52,052 bases of DNA from Pseudomonadota bacterium. Lineage in GTDB: Bacteria > Pseudomonadota > Gammaproteobacteria > Pseudomonadales > Moraxellaceae. The DNA lies in assembly GCA_021851865.1 (NCBI GenBank), contig JAJZBU010000018.1, positions 1 to 52,052 on the forward strand, written 5' to 3'. The position numbers and the translations under genes were made by a program. How positions within the stretch are numbered: the first letter of the stretch is position 1; the number at the start of each line of letters is the position of its first letter. Positions 41,641 through 48,683 of this stretch are shown here, in pieces. Under the pieces are notes generated by a model. That model did no database searches, was not told the DNA's origin, and was given only the letters and a program-made list of their open reading frames with translations.

Positions 41641-42785
41641 CCGTCAGGCAGCGCTTGCTCCGCCCCTCCCTCCTCATCGCCCTGCTGCTGGCGGCTGTGG
41701 CCGTGGCCGGCATGAACCAGCGCCGGCATCATCTGCACGCCTTGCAAGCGCAGGCTGGCGATGCCGCGGTGATGCCGGTTATCGTGCTCACGCCGTGGCC
41801 GATGCGGCAAGCTCGTCACCTCGAGCTTCCCGGTAGCGCTATTGGCTGGCATGACGCCGACGTCGACGCCCGCATCTCCGGTTATGTGCGGACATGGACG
41901 CATGACATCGGCGACCACGTCCGTGCTGGCGAGTTGTTGGCGACGCTGCGCGTGCCGGAACTCGACGCCGAGGTGCAGCAGGCCCAGGCCGACCTGCAGA
42001 CGGCCATGACACGGTCGCAGCTGGCGCGCATCACCCTCGATCGCTGGCGCCAGCTCTTCCGTACCCATACGGTGTCGCGGCAGGATCTCGAAGACAAGGA
42101 GAGCGCCTGGGCGACCAGCCTCAGCCTCACCGAATCGAGCCGCGAGCGTCTGCACACCCTGCTCGCCCAGCAGTCCTACGAACGCATCGTGGCGCCGTTC
42201 GACGGCGAAATCTCGGCGCGCCTGATCGATGTCGGCGATCTCGCCGTCGCTGACACCCAGCACCCTCTGTTCCACCTCACCCAGACCGGAGCCTTGCGCG
42301 TCTTCACCGCCGTCCCGCAAGCCTGGAGTGACCTCATCCACGTCGGCGATACGGCTGAGCTGAGCTACCCGCAAGCGCCTGGCACAACGCTGCCGGCGCA
42401 AGTGATCCAGATCGCCGCCGGCCTCGATGCACAGGAGCGCACGCGTCAGGTCGAGCTCCGCATCGATCATCCAGGCGACCACCTGCGCCCTGGCGACTAT
42501 GTCCAGGTACGCTTCTCTTCGACCCAGGGCCAAGGCTTGCAGATCCCCATCACCGCTCTCATCTTCCGTGGCCGCGATCTCCAGGTCGCCAGCGTCGATG
42601 ACCAGCAGCGCATGCATCTGCTGCGCCTCACACCGGGCCGTGATTTTGGTAAGAGCATCGAGATCCTGCACGGCCTCGCTGCCAATACCACGGTCATCGA
42701 CAATCCGAGCGACGCTATCAGCGAAGGTGAAGCCGTCCACATCGTCGGCCGACGCCACGACGACACCGCCGGAGCGGCACCATGA
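41637..42785 (+). CDS. RND periplasmic adaptor subunit
   Basis: This 382-residue membrane-fusion protein links the permease to the outer-membrane channel. It has one N-terminal anchor (LLIALLLAAVAVAG), lipoyl half-motifs VDARISGYVRTWTHDIGDHV and SYERIVAPFDGEISARLIDV, a helical hairpin between them (about 115-190), then beta-barrel and membrane-proximal domains. There is no lipobox, so it is anchored by the helix. The ATG overlaps the permease stop (ATGA). Confidence 0.93.
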   Translation: MTVRQRLLRPSLLIALLLAAVAVAGMNQRRHHLHALQAQAGDAAVMPVIVLTPWPMRQARHLELPGSAIGWHDADVDARISGYVRTWTHDIGDHVRAGELLATLRVPELDAEVQQAQADLQTAMTRSQLARITLDRWRQLFRTHTVSRQDLEDKESAWATSLSLTESSRERLHTLLAQQSYERIVAPFDGEISARLIDVGDLAVADTQHPLFHLTQTGALRVFTAVPQAWSDLIHVGDTAELSYPQAPGTTLPAQVIQIAAGLDAQERTRQVELRIDHPGDHLRPGDYVQVRFSSTQGQGLQIPITALIFRGRDLQVASVDDQQRMHLLRLTPGRDFGKSIEILHGLAANTTVIDNPSDAISEGEAVHIVGRRHDDTAGAAP

Positions 42786-44158
42786 GGTCCCTGCTCCTTC
42801 TTGTCCTGGGCGTGACCCTGGCCGCCTGTTCGCTCGATCCTCGGCATACAGGGACGCCGTCCCTGCCGCTGCCGACCCAATTTACGGTGGATCCACGTTT
42901 CGTCCTGCTCAACGAGACGCCACAGCACGCAGCGCCCTGGTGGCAAGACCTGCACGACGCCGACCTCGATGCGCTCGAACAGCAGTTGCAAGGCAATCAG
43001 GATCTCATCGCGCAGTTGCATCATGTCGAACAGGCGCAGGCCCTTTTGCAGGGCCAGCAGGCGACACTCTGGCCACAGCTGGATCTGGCGGCTGGCGCCA
43101 GCAATCAGCAGCTGTCGCGCACACGCGCCACCTACTATCCTGGTTTTCCTTATCGTTACACAGATCAGCAGCTGTCGTTGGCGCTCGCCTGGGAACCCGA
43201 CGTTTTTGGCCGCTTGCACGATGAGATCCGCATCGCGCACAGTCTTTGGCGTGCCGATGAGGACGATCTGCGGGCGCTGCGCCTGAGCCTACAGGCTGAA
43301 CTGGCGCAGGCCTACATCGGCCTCCTCGCCGATCATCAGATGCAGCCGCTCCTGCAAGCCCAAGTTGCCGATAGCCGTCGCTACGCCGAGCTCGTGCGCA
43401 GCGACTTCGATCACGGCGCCACGGTCATCAGCGCCGTCGATGCCGCTGCCAGTGCTGCCGACGCCGAAGACCAGGATCTCGATCAGCTCAACACCGACAT
43501 CGCATTGCAGGAACACGCCATCGCCCTGTTGCTCGGCCGCGCCGCCGGTAGCTTTCAGCCGCAGCTGGCAGCACAGTTGCCGAGCGTGCAGCTGCGCGAT
43601 CGCCTGCCCGCCAGCGTCCTCGCTCGCCGCCCTGACGTCGCCCGCGCCCGCCATCTGCTGCAGGCCGCCGAAGCACAGATCGGCCTCGCCCGCACCGCTT
43701 ATTTTCCTCGCTTCCAGCTCAGCGCTGGCGCTGGTTTCGAGAGTGGCGCACCGCAGGATCTCTTCGATGTGCCGAGCGAACTGTGGTCGCTCGGTGCCAG
43801 CTCCCTGGTCACCCTCTTCGACGCCGGTCAGCGTAAAGCTCTGAATGCACAGGCACGCGCCGCTTACGAAGAAAGAGTGGCGCGCTATCGGCAAAGCGCC
43901 CTCAATGCCCTGCGCGAGGCCGAAGATGCGCGCCATCGCCTCGCCTCCAGCCTGACGCGTCGCGATCTGCAGGTGCACCGGAGTCAGCTCGCCGACGAGC
44001 AGGCGGCACAGGCGTCCTTCGCCGTACAGGCGGGCATGGCCAGCGATCTCGAACTGCTGCAGGCACGCATGCAGGCCAGGCAGAGCCGCATCGCACTGAT
44101 CCAGCTGCAGAGCCTCAGCCTCAGCGACGACATCGCCTGGCTGGTCGCCATCGACTGA
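42782..44158 (+). CDS. Outer-membrane factor lipoprotein (NodT/OprM family)
   Basis: A 458-residue TolC-like channel. The lipoprotein signal is LLLLVLGVTLAAC with Cys about residue 16. Family landmarks are WWQDLHDADLDALEQQL (the first coiled-coil helix), RPDVARARHLLQAAEAQIGLARTAYFP in the second half and SLVTLFDAG. Two similar halves match the OMF repeat. The ATG overlaps the adaptor stop by 4 nt. It ends directly next to the convergent moaB stop codon with no gap. Confidence 0.94.
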   Translation: MRSLLLLVLGVTLAACSLDPRHTGTPSLPLPTQFTVDPRFVLLNETPQHAAPWWQDLHDADLDALEQQLQGNQDLIAQLHHVEQAQALLQGQQATLWPQLDLAAGASNQQLSRTRATYYPGFPYRYTDQQLSLALAWEPDVFGRLHDEIRIAHSLWRADEDDLRALRLSLQAELAQAYIGLLADHQMQPLLQAQVADSRRYAELVRSDFDHGATVISAVDAAASAADAEDQDLDQLNTDIALQEHAIALLLGRAAGSFQPQLAAQLPSVQLRDRLPASVLARRPDVARARHLLQAAEAQIGLARTAYFPRFQLSAGAGFESGAPQDLFDVPSELWSLGASSLVTLFDAGQRKALNAQARAAYEERVARYRQSALNALREAEDARHRLASSLTRRDLQVHRSQLADEQAAQASFAVQAGMASDLELLQARMQARQSRIALIQLQSLSLSDDIAWLVAID

Positions 44159-44662
44159 TCAGATCGATGGCCGCAGGCGCTCCAGCCAACGGCCGAGGCT
44201 GCAGCCGGAGGCATCCTGGCTCATCTGCGGAGCGATGAGATCATCCCAGGCGAGACGGCAGGCCTGGGGGGATCCGGGCAAAGCAAAGATCGGTTTGCCA
44301 TTGGCGAGACCGAGCAGCGCATCCGAGAGCATGCCGGCCTGCCCGACATCTTGCCATGACAGGTGGCGAAAGCGCTCACCGAAGCCGGGCAGCTCCTTGT
44401 CCAGCAGCGGGCGCAAGGCGGCGCTCGTACGGTCGTCGGCGGTCGGCCCGGTGCCGCCGGTCGCGACGATGAAATGCACCGCTGCGTCGTCGATCCATAA
44501 GGAAAGCGCCGCCCGGATCGCATAGATGGAGTCGGGGACGTGCACATGCTCGACCAGATGATAGCCCGCCAGCGCTGCCTTCTCGCTGAGCAGGGTACCG
44601 GAGAGATCCTCCTGCCCGCGCCGACTCGTCGATACCGTCAACAAGGCCATATTCAAGGACAT
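44159..44662 (-). CDS. moaB: MoaB/Mog-like molybdopterin-binding protein
   Basis: The 167-residue MogA/MoaB-fold protein is associated with adenylylation of molybdopterin before metal insertion. ALLTVSTSRRGQEDLSGTLL and HFIVATGGTGPTADDRT are the two MPT-binding loops; the second usually has Arg before Asp (TGGTGxxxRDxT) and has Asp-Asp here. The PIFALPGSPQACRLAWDDLI end is typical. It overlaps the parvulin gene by 10 nt, so the two are coupled. Together with moaCDE at 18-19 kb it indicates molybdenum cofactor use, though no molybdoenzyme is in the window. Confidence 0.85.
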   Translation of the reverse strand: MSLNMALLTVSTSRRGQEDLSGTLLSEKAALAGYHLVEHVHVPDSIYAIRAALSLWIDDAAVHFIVATGGTGPTADDRTSAALRPLLDKELPGFGERFRHLSWQDVGQAGMLSDALLGLANGKPIFALPGSPQACRLAWDDLIAPQMSQDASGCSLGRWLERLRPSI

Positions 44663-45108
44663 AGACGTGCTCCTGTCGCCAGCAGGATCGGCGCTGGCAC
44701 GTCATGTACATCGGCTTCCATCCATAAGCTCTGCAGTCTCTCCTCGACGGCGGCGACCCAGCGCTGACGGCGTAAATGATCGCGCCCGGCCTCTCTCGCC
44801 GCGGCTGGGCTGAGCGCGGCTCCAGGGCGCCGTTGCAAGACTTCGACGAGATGCACGCCGTAGCGACTGCTGACCGGTGCCGAAAGGATAGGCGCCTGCC
44901 ACTCCGGCACCATCTGAGCAGCTTCGACCCAGCCCAGATAACCGCCTTGCGCCGCCGAAGGGCAGTCCGAACGGCGCTGCGCCAGGTCGGCGAACTCCTG
45001 GCGCCCTGCGTGCAGATCGTCGAGATGGGTGAGCGCCTGCTGCATCAGCAGCGACCGTTGTTCCATGTCGGCACTCGGCAGCAGGAAGGAATTTGCACAA
45101 CTTGACAT
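44653..45108 (-). CDS. Parvulin-type (PpiC/NifM-like) peptidyl-prolyl isomerase, N-terminally truncated
   Basis: From about residue 15 the protein is a parvulin domain: EFADLAQRRSDCPSAAQGGY then LGW, and APVSSRYGVHLVEVLQRRPG. The family's N-terminal helical domain and the usual (A)xHIL(I/L) first strand are missing or degraded (NSFLLPSADME). Full-length relatives beside nar/moa genes have about 280 residues; this has 151 from ATG 45108. Upstream the frame stays open to 45243, but the residues there look random. The product may still fold as a small isomerase, or the gene may be decaying. No signal peptide. Confidence 0.6.
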   Translation of the reverse strand: MSSCANSFLLPSADMEQRSLLMQQALTHLDDLHAGRQEFADLAQRRSDCPSAAQGGYLGWVEAAQMVPEWQAPILSAPVSSRYGVHLVEVLQRRPGAALSPAAAREAGRDHLRRQRWVAAVEERLQSLWMEADVHDVPAPILLATGARLCP

Positions 45109-45320
45109 ACACAACCGTTCCTGACGTGATTGAGGCGCGGTTGGCGAGCCGAACAGTGCCCAATTCAAAACCACACGCGCTGATGCAGTGTCTCTCGGCT
45201 CGGTATGTCCGCAAGATGCACATCGATGCGTTCGTTCCGACAAGGGCTGGATGCGGCATGATGCATACTCCTGAGGTCGTCAAAAATCGGCATGGGCGCT
45301 CACACCCATAATATAAATTC

Positions 45321-45332
45321 TATATGCATATA
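45321..45332. repeat. Perfect 12-bp AT palindrome TATATGCATATA
   Basis: It lies in an AT-rich patch (about 45308-45336) between the truncated parvulin gene and the B12 locus. The wider 45109-45380 stretch has no recognisable gene and may be decayed coding sequence. Confidence 0.3.
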
Positions 45333-45380
45333 TATCCAGGAGCGCTCGCGACGACTTGATCTAGGGCAAAAAGAACGCGC

Positions 45381-45409
45381 TTGGGGCTTTGTAACATTTA
45401 TGTTAAATT
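45381..45409 (+). promoter_or_regulatory. Probable promoter of the btuB transcript, with internal palindrome
   Basis: TTGGGG (45381-45386), 17 nt, TAAATT (45404-45409), with TG one base before the -10 (extended -10). The predicted start near 45416 falls just before the riboswitch. The spacer and -10 contain the perfect palindrome TAACATTTATGTTA (45392-45405), which could let a repressor block polymerase. Confidence 0.5.
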
Positions 45410-45419
45410 GCGCGCCTTC

Positions 45420-45600
45420 GCCTCGTGGTGCCGATGCCTGCATCGGTTAAACGGGAAGTCTTGGCCGCAAGGCACAAGCGCTGCCCCCGCAACGGTCGAC
45501 GCGTCAAAGCCGGACAAAGCCCACTGGATCGATCCGATCTGGGAAGGGGTCTGGTTGGATGAAGACCATCCACGCGTCCAGCCCGGATACCGGCCATGAG
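45420..45600 (+). ncRNA. Cobalamin riboswitch aptamer
   Basis: The conserved elements occur in order: GTGGTGCC (45425), GGTTAAACGGGAA (45445-45457), GCTGCCCCCGCAACGGT (45480-45496), AGCCCACTGG (about 45519) and the B12-box-like AGCCCGGATACCGGCC (about 45580-45595). This is the adenosylcobalamin-binding RNA that switches off corrinoid uptake genes when the cofactor is plentiful. It lies 100 nt upstream of btuB, whose product imports B12, with the expression platform between. Confidence 0.93.
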
Positions 45601-45637
45601 CGTCAAACACAGTGTTGCGGTGGGCGACACGGGTGTG

Positions 45638-45659
45638 AGCGCATCGTGACCGATGCGCT
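45638..45659 (+). promoter_or_regulatory. 9-bp hairpin in the riboswitch expression platform
   Basis: AGCGCATCG (45638-45646), loop TGAC, CGATGCGCT (45651-45659). A perfect stem after the aptamer with no T-tract, so more likely a structural partner or anti-sequester element than a terminator. Confidence 0.5.
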
Positions 45660-45672
45660 TCGCGCACGTTCG

Positions 45673-45695
45673 CCTCAAGCCCTATCGACTTGAGG
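45673..45695 (+). promoter_or_regulatory. Shine-Dalgarno-sequestering hairpin of btuB
   Basis: CCTCAAG (45673-45679) pairs with CTTGAGG (45689-45695) across 9 nt. The ribosome site GAGGA (45692-45696), 6 nt before the btuB ATG, lies in the right arm, so forming this stem would block initiation. It is the natural OFF structure of a translational riboswitch. Confidence 0.6.
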
Positions 45696-45702
45696 ACTCA
45701 CA

Positions 45703-47502
45703 ATGAAATCGCTTTTCCCCTGGATCCTGATGGCGGCCCTCGCTGCCCAGGCCGATGACAGCCCCCTGGTGGTCACTCCCGGTCGCTATGCCGAAAGCAG
45801 CGCCAGCGCCCTCGCCGATGTGCAGGTCATCAGCCGTGAACAGATCGCCGCCGCTCCCGAGCTCGATCTCGGCGGCCTCCTGCAGAACTACGCCGGCCTC
45901 AACGTCGTGCGTCTGGGCGGTCCTGGCCAGCAGACTTCGGTCTTTATGCGCGGCGCCAACTCGGACCAGACCCTGGTGATGATCGACGGCGTGCCGGTGA
46001 ACAATGGCAGCGCTGATCTGGCCAGCCTGGCCTATCTGGTCGACCCGCTCAACATCGACCATATCGAAATCGTGCGCGGCCCCCTGTCCAGCCTATGGGG
46101 CGCCAACGCGATCGGCGGCGTCATCAACATCATCACCCGCAAAGCGACGAGAACAGGGACCGACGTGCTCTTTCAGGGGGGACCGGAACAGACACGGCAG
46201 AGCGAAGTACGCCAGGACCTGGTCGACGGTCACTTCGCCGGTTCCTTGTCGGCCGGCAATAACAATACCGCGGGCTATGCTCTGTTGACGCCAAGCTCAG
46301 CGACCAATCCCAACGTCGATAGCGGCAATTTCATGCACCACGGCGCCGCCGACATGACCTGGTCGGAGGATCGCTGGAAGCTGCAAAGTTCCTTCGCCCA
46401 GCAGGATGGCCGCAACCAGTACATCAATGGCACTTCACCCGTCGAACAAAACGCCCTCGCGCGCCAGGGGCGCATACAGCTCAACATCCAGGCGAGCAGC
46501 TTGTGGCAAACCCAGCTCATCGTCGCGCGCAACATCGACCATCAGGATCAGCGCTACTCGAGTGACTACGCCCATACCGACCAGAACGAAGTCGATTGGC
46601 AAAACACCCTGCAGCTCAGCCCCAACCAGCAGATCATCGCGGGCGGCACCAACACCCAACAACACGTCGCCGCCAGCATCTACGGCAGCGTCTACAACGC
46701 CATGCTCAACGACGCCGCCGCCTACGCGGAAGACCGTTGGCATCATGGCGCCTTCAGCTCGGAACTGGCCGGTCGCTATGACGGCAGCAATACCTATGGC
46801 CACCACCTCACCGGTTCGGCGACCTTAGGCTATGCCCTCGACGCCGATCATCACCTCTACGCCTCGCACGCCACCGCCTTCAAGACGCCGAGCGGCAACG
46901 ATCTCTACGGCTATGGCGGCAATCCGGCGCTGCAGCCGGAGACCTCGACCAATGAAGAGATCGGCAGCAAGAACCACTATGGCAACTGGGACATCGACGC
47001 CTCCCTCTATCGTGATCGCGTCCATGACCTGATCAACTACGTGCTCATCGATCCGGTCAACTACATCTACCAGACGCAGAACATCGATCGCGCCCTGCTG
47101 CGCGGCATCGAGACCCAGGTCGACTGGAAGCAAGGCCCCTGGTCCCTGCACTCCCGCCTCGACCTCGAGCGCGCCAGCGATCTCGTCGCCTATACCGACC
47201 TGCCGCGTCGGCCGCGCGCGCGCTGGAACAGCAATCTCGCTTATAACACGTCACGCTGGGGCATACAGGGGAGCCTGCTGAGCGCCAACGATTCGCCGAA
47301 CAGCGCTTATGACACCATCACCCTGCCCGGCTATGCCATCGTCAACGTCGAAGCGCACTGGCAGGTCTGCTCGGGATTCCGGCTCCTCGCCAGCGTCGAC
47401 AATCTCGGCAACAAGTTCCAGATCGTGGCGGCGAACAGCACCAGCTCCTATTATCGTGGGCAACCCCGTCTCGTCCAGGTCGGGTTCGACGCACACTTCT
47501 AA
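45703..47502 (+). CDS. btuB: TonB-dependent vitamin B12 receptor BtuB
   Basis: This is a 599-residue outer-membrane receptor. Signal peptide KSLFPWILMAALAAQA, then the TonB box DSPLVVTPGR, a plug domain with QTSVFMRGANSDQTLVMIDG and IEIVRGPLSSLWGANAIGGV, and a 22-strand barrel ending LVQVGFDAHF. The upstream cobalamin riboswitch makes corrinoid the substrate with good confidence. The ribosome site is GAGGA. It is followed 12 nt later by a corrinoid adenosyltransferase, so import and activation share a transcript. No BtuCDF genes are nearby. Confidence 0.94.
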   Translation: MKSLFPWILMAALAAQADDSPLVVTPGRYAESSASALADVQVISREQIAAAPELDLGGLLQNYAGLNVVRLGGPGQQTSVFMRGANSDQTLVMIDGVPVNNGSADLASLAYLVDPLNIDHIEIVRGPLSSLWGANAIGGVINIITRKATRTGTDVLFQGGPEQTRQSEVRQDLVDGHFAGSLSAGNNNTAGYALLTPSSATNPNVDSGNFMHHGAADMTWSEDRWKLQSSFAQQDGRNQYINGTSPVEQNALARQGRIQLNIQASSLWQTQLIVARNIDHQDQRYSSDYAHTDQNEVDWQNTLQLSPNQQIIAGGTNTQQHVAASIYGSVYNAMLNDAAAYAEDRWHHGAFSSELAGRYDGSNTYGHHLTGSATLGYALDADHHLYASHATAFKTPSGNDLYGYGGNPALQPETSTNEEIGSKNHYGNWDIDASLYRDRVHDLINYVLIDPVNYIYQTQNIDRALLRGIETQVDWKQGPWSLHSRLDLERASDLVAYTDLPRRPRARWNSNLAYNTSRWGIQGSLLSANDSPNSAYDTITLPGYAIVNVEAHWQVCSGFRLLASVDNLGNKFQIVAANSTSSYYRGQPRLVQVGFDAHF

Positions 47503-47514
47503 GGAGAGAGCGCC

Positions 47515-48066
47515 ATGGGGCATCGCCTGAGCAAGATCTACACGCGCACCGGCGATGCCGGCGAGACCGGCCTCGCTGACGGCCGTCGCCTGAGCAAGCA
47601 TCATCCGCGCCTGCAGGTGCTCGGCGACCTCGATGAGCTGAGTTCGGCGCTCGGCCTCGTCCGTTGCGAGCTGCCCGCCGCGCACACCAGCGCCGTGGCC
47701 TTGCGCCAAGTGCAGCAGGAACTGCTCGATCTCGGCGGCGAAATCGCCTGTTCCGGCATCGCGCTGCTCGACGCCGCTGCCATCGTCCGTCTCGAGCAGC
47801 AGATGGACGCCATGAACGCGAGCCTGGGCCCGCTCAAGGAGTTCATCCTCGCCGGCGGCACGCGCGCCGCCGCCAGCGCCCATCTGGCACGCGCCATCGC
47901 GCGCCGACTCGAACGCCAACTGGTCGCCCTCGGACAGGAAGAGGCTTTGCCGGAGCTGGCGCTAGCCTACGTCAACCGCTTGTCTGACTGGCTCTTCGTC
48001 ACGGCACGACAGCTGGCCCGGGAAGAAGAAAGCGAGGAAATTCTCTGGCGTCATGAACGCCCCTGA
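47515..48066 (+). CDS. pduO: PduO-type cob(I)alamin adenosyltransferase
   Basis: This 183-residue enzyme transfers the adenosyl group of ATP to cob(I)alamin, making coenzyme B12. The N-terminal ATP loop YTRTGDAGETGLADGRRLSK (9-28), the LQVLGDLDELSSALG helix and the C-terminal NRLSDWLFVTARQLA are family hallmarks. AAGGAGAGAG precedes ATG 47515. Co-transcription with btuB suggests salvage of imported corrinoid instead of de novo synthesis. Confidence 0.94.
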   Translation: MGHRLSKIYTRTGDAGETGLADGRRLSKHHPRLQVLGDLDELSSALGLVRCELPAAHTSAVALRQVQQELLDLGGEIACSGIALLDAAAIVRLEQQMDAMNASLGPLKEFILAGGTRAAASAHLARAIARRLERQLVALGQEEALPELALAYVNRLSDWLFVTARQLAREEESEEILWRHERP

Positions 48067-48122
48067 CCGATGAACGCGGCACAACAGCGGATGGCTGGAG
48101 GAGGCCGTACTTTCCTGGTTCG

Positions 48123-48131
48123 TGCTATGCT
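48123..48131 (+). promoter_or_regulatory. Candidate extended -10 promoter of the DUF4124 gene
   Basis: TGCTATGCT (48123-48131) is an extended -10 (TGn followed by TATGCT) about 30 bp before the start codon. No good -35. Confidence 0.35.
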
Positions 48132-48162
48132 AGACGGACATATGACGTCGTTGAGAAGGATC

Positions 48163-48645
48163 ATGATGCGCATAAGAAGCATGGCGCTGCCTCTGGCGGT
48201 GTTCGCACTCTGCCATATCGCTGCCGCTGATAGCATCTATAAATGGGTCGATGCGCAAGGCCTAGCGCATTTCTCCGATACTCCGCCCATGTCACAACCC
48301 GGCGTACAGCGCCTCGATGTGCAGTCAGCGCCTTCTTCTGACGCCGGTGATGAAATCAAGGCCCTCGACGCCTCCCGTGAAAGCGACGCCAACGCCGAGG
48401 CGGATACGCAAAAAGCCGCCGACAAGGCCCAGGCGGCCAAGGACGCAGCGGCGCTGGCGGCGAAGAACAACGACTACGCCGGCCGCTGCAAGAAACTCCT
48501 CGCCAACAAGGCCGCTTTGCACGATCACGGCCGTGTCCGCATGATGGACAGCAAGACCGGTCAGTACCGCATCCTGACGCCCGAGGAAATGGCCGCCGCC
48601 GAAATCGACAACGACAAGCAGATCAAAGCCTTCTGCTCGCCTTGA
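48163..48645 (+). CDS. DUF4124 domain-containing exported protein
   Basis: A 160-residue protein: signal peptide ALPLAVFALCHIAAA, then the DUF4124 motif SIYKWVDAQGLAHFSDTPP directly after the cleavage site. An Ala/Lys-rich coiled segment (about 75-105) and a C-terminal RILTPEEMAAAEIDN follow. DUF4124 proteins are periplasmic and mostly uncharacterised. Start ATG 48163 (or 48166) with AGAAGG close upstream. It is convergent with clpB. Confidence 0.85.
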   Translation: MMRIRSMALPLAVFALCHIAAADSIYKWVDAQGLAHFSDTPPMSQPGVQRLDVQSAPSSDAGDEIKALDASRESDANAEADTQKAADKAQAAKDAAALAAKNNDYAGRCKKLLANKAALHDHGRVRMMDSKTGQYRILTPEEMAAAEIDNDKQIKAFCSP

Positions 48646-48651
48646 GGGGGA

Positions 48652-48675
48652 CAGGTGGCGATCTTGCGCCACCTG
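48652..48675. terminator. Bidirectional hairpin between DUF4124 gene and clpB
   Basis: CAGGTGGCG (48652-48660), loop ATCTTG, CGCCACCTG (48667-48675): a perfect 9-bp stem in the 38-bp gap of convergent genes. No T-run. Confidence 0.45.
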
Positions 48676-48683
48676 GAACCGAC

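Noticed and set aside
39085-42758. Two long minus-strand open frames opposite the RND permease and adaptor
   Set aside because: Antisense to strongly conserved genes; residue content is typical of complementary-strand translation.
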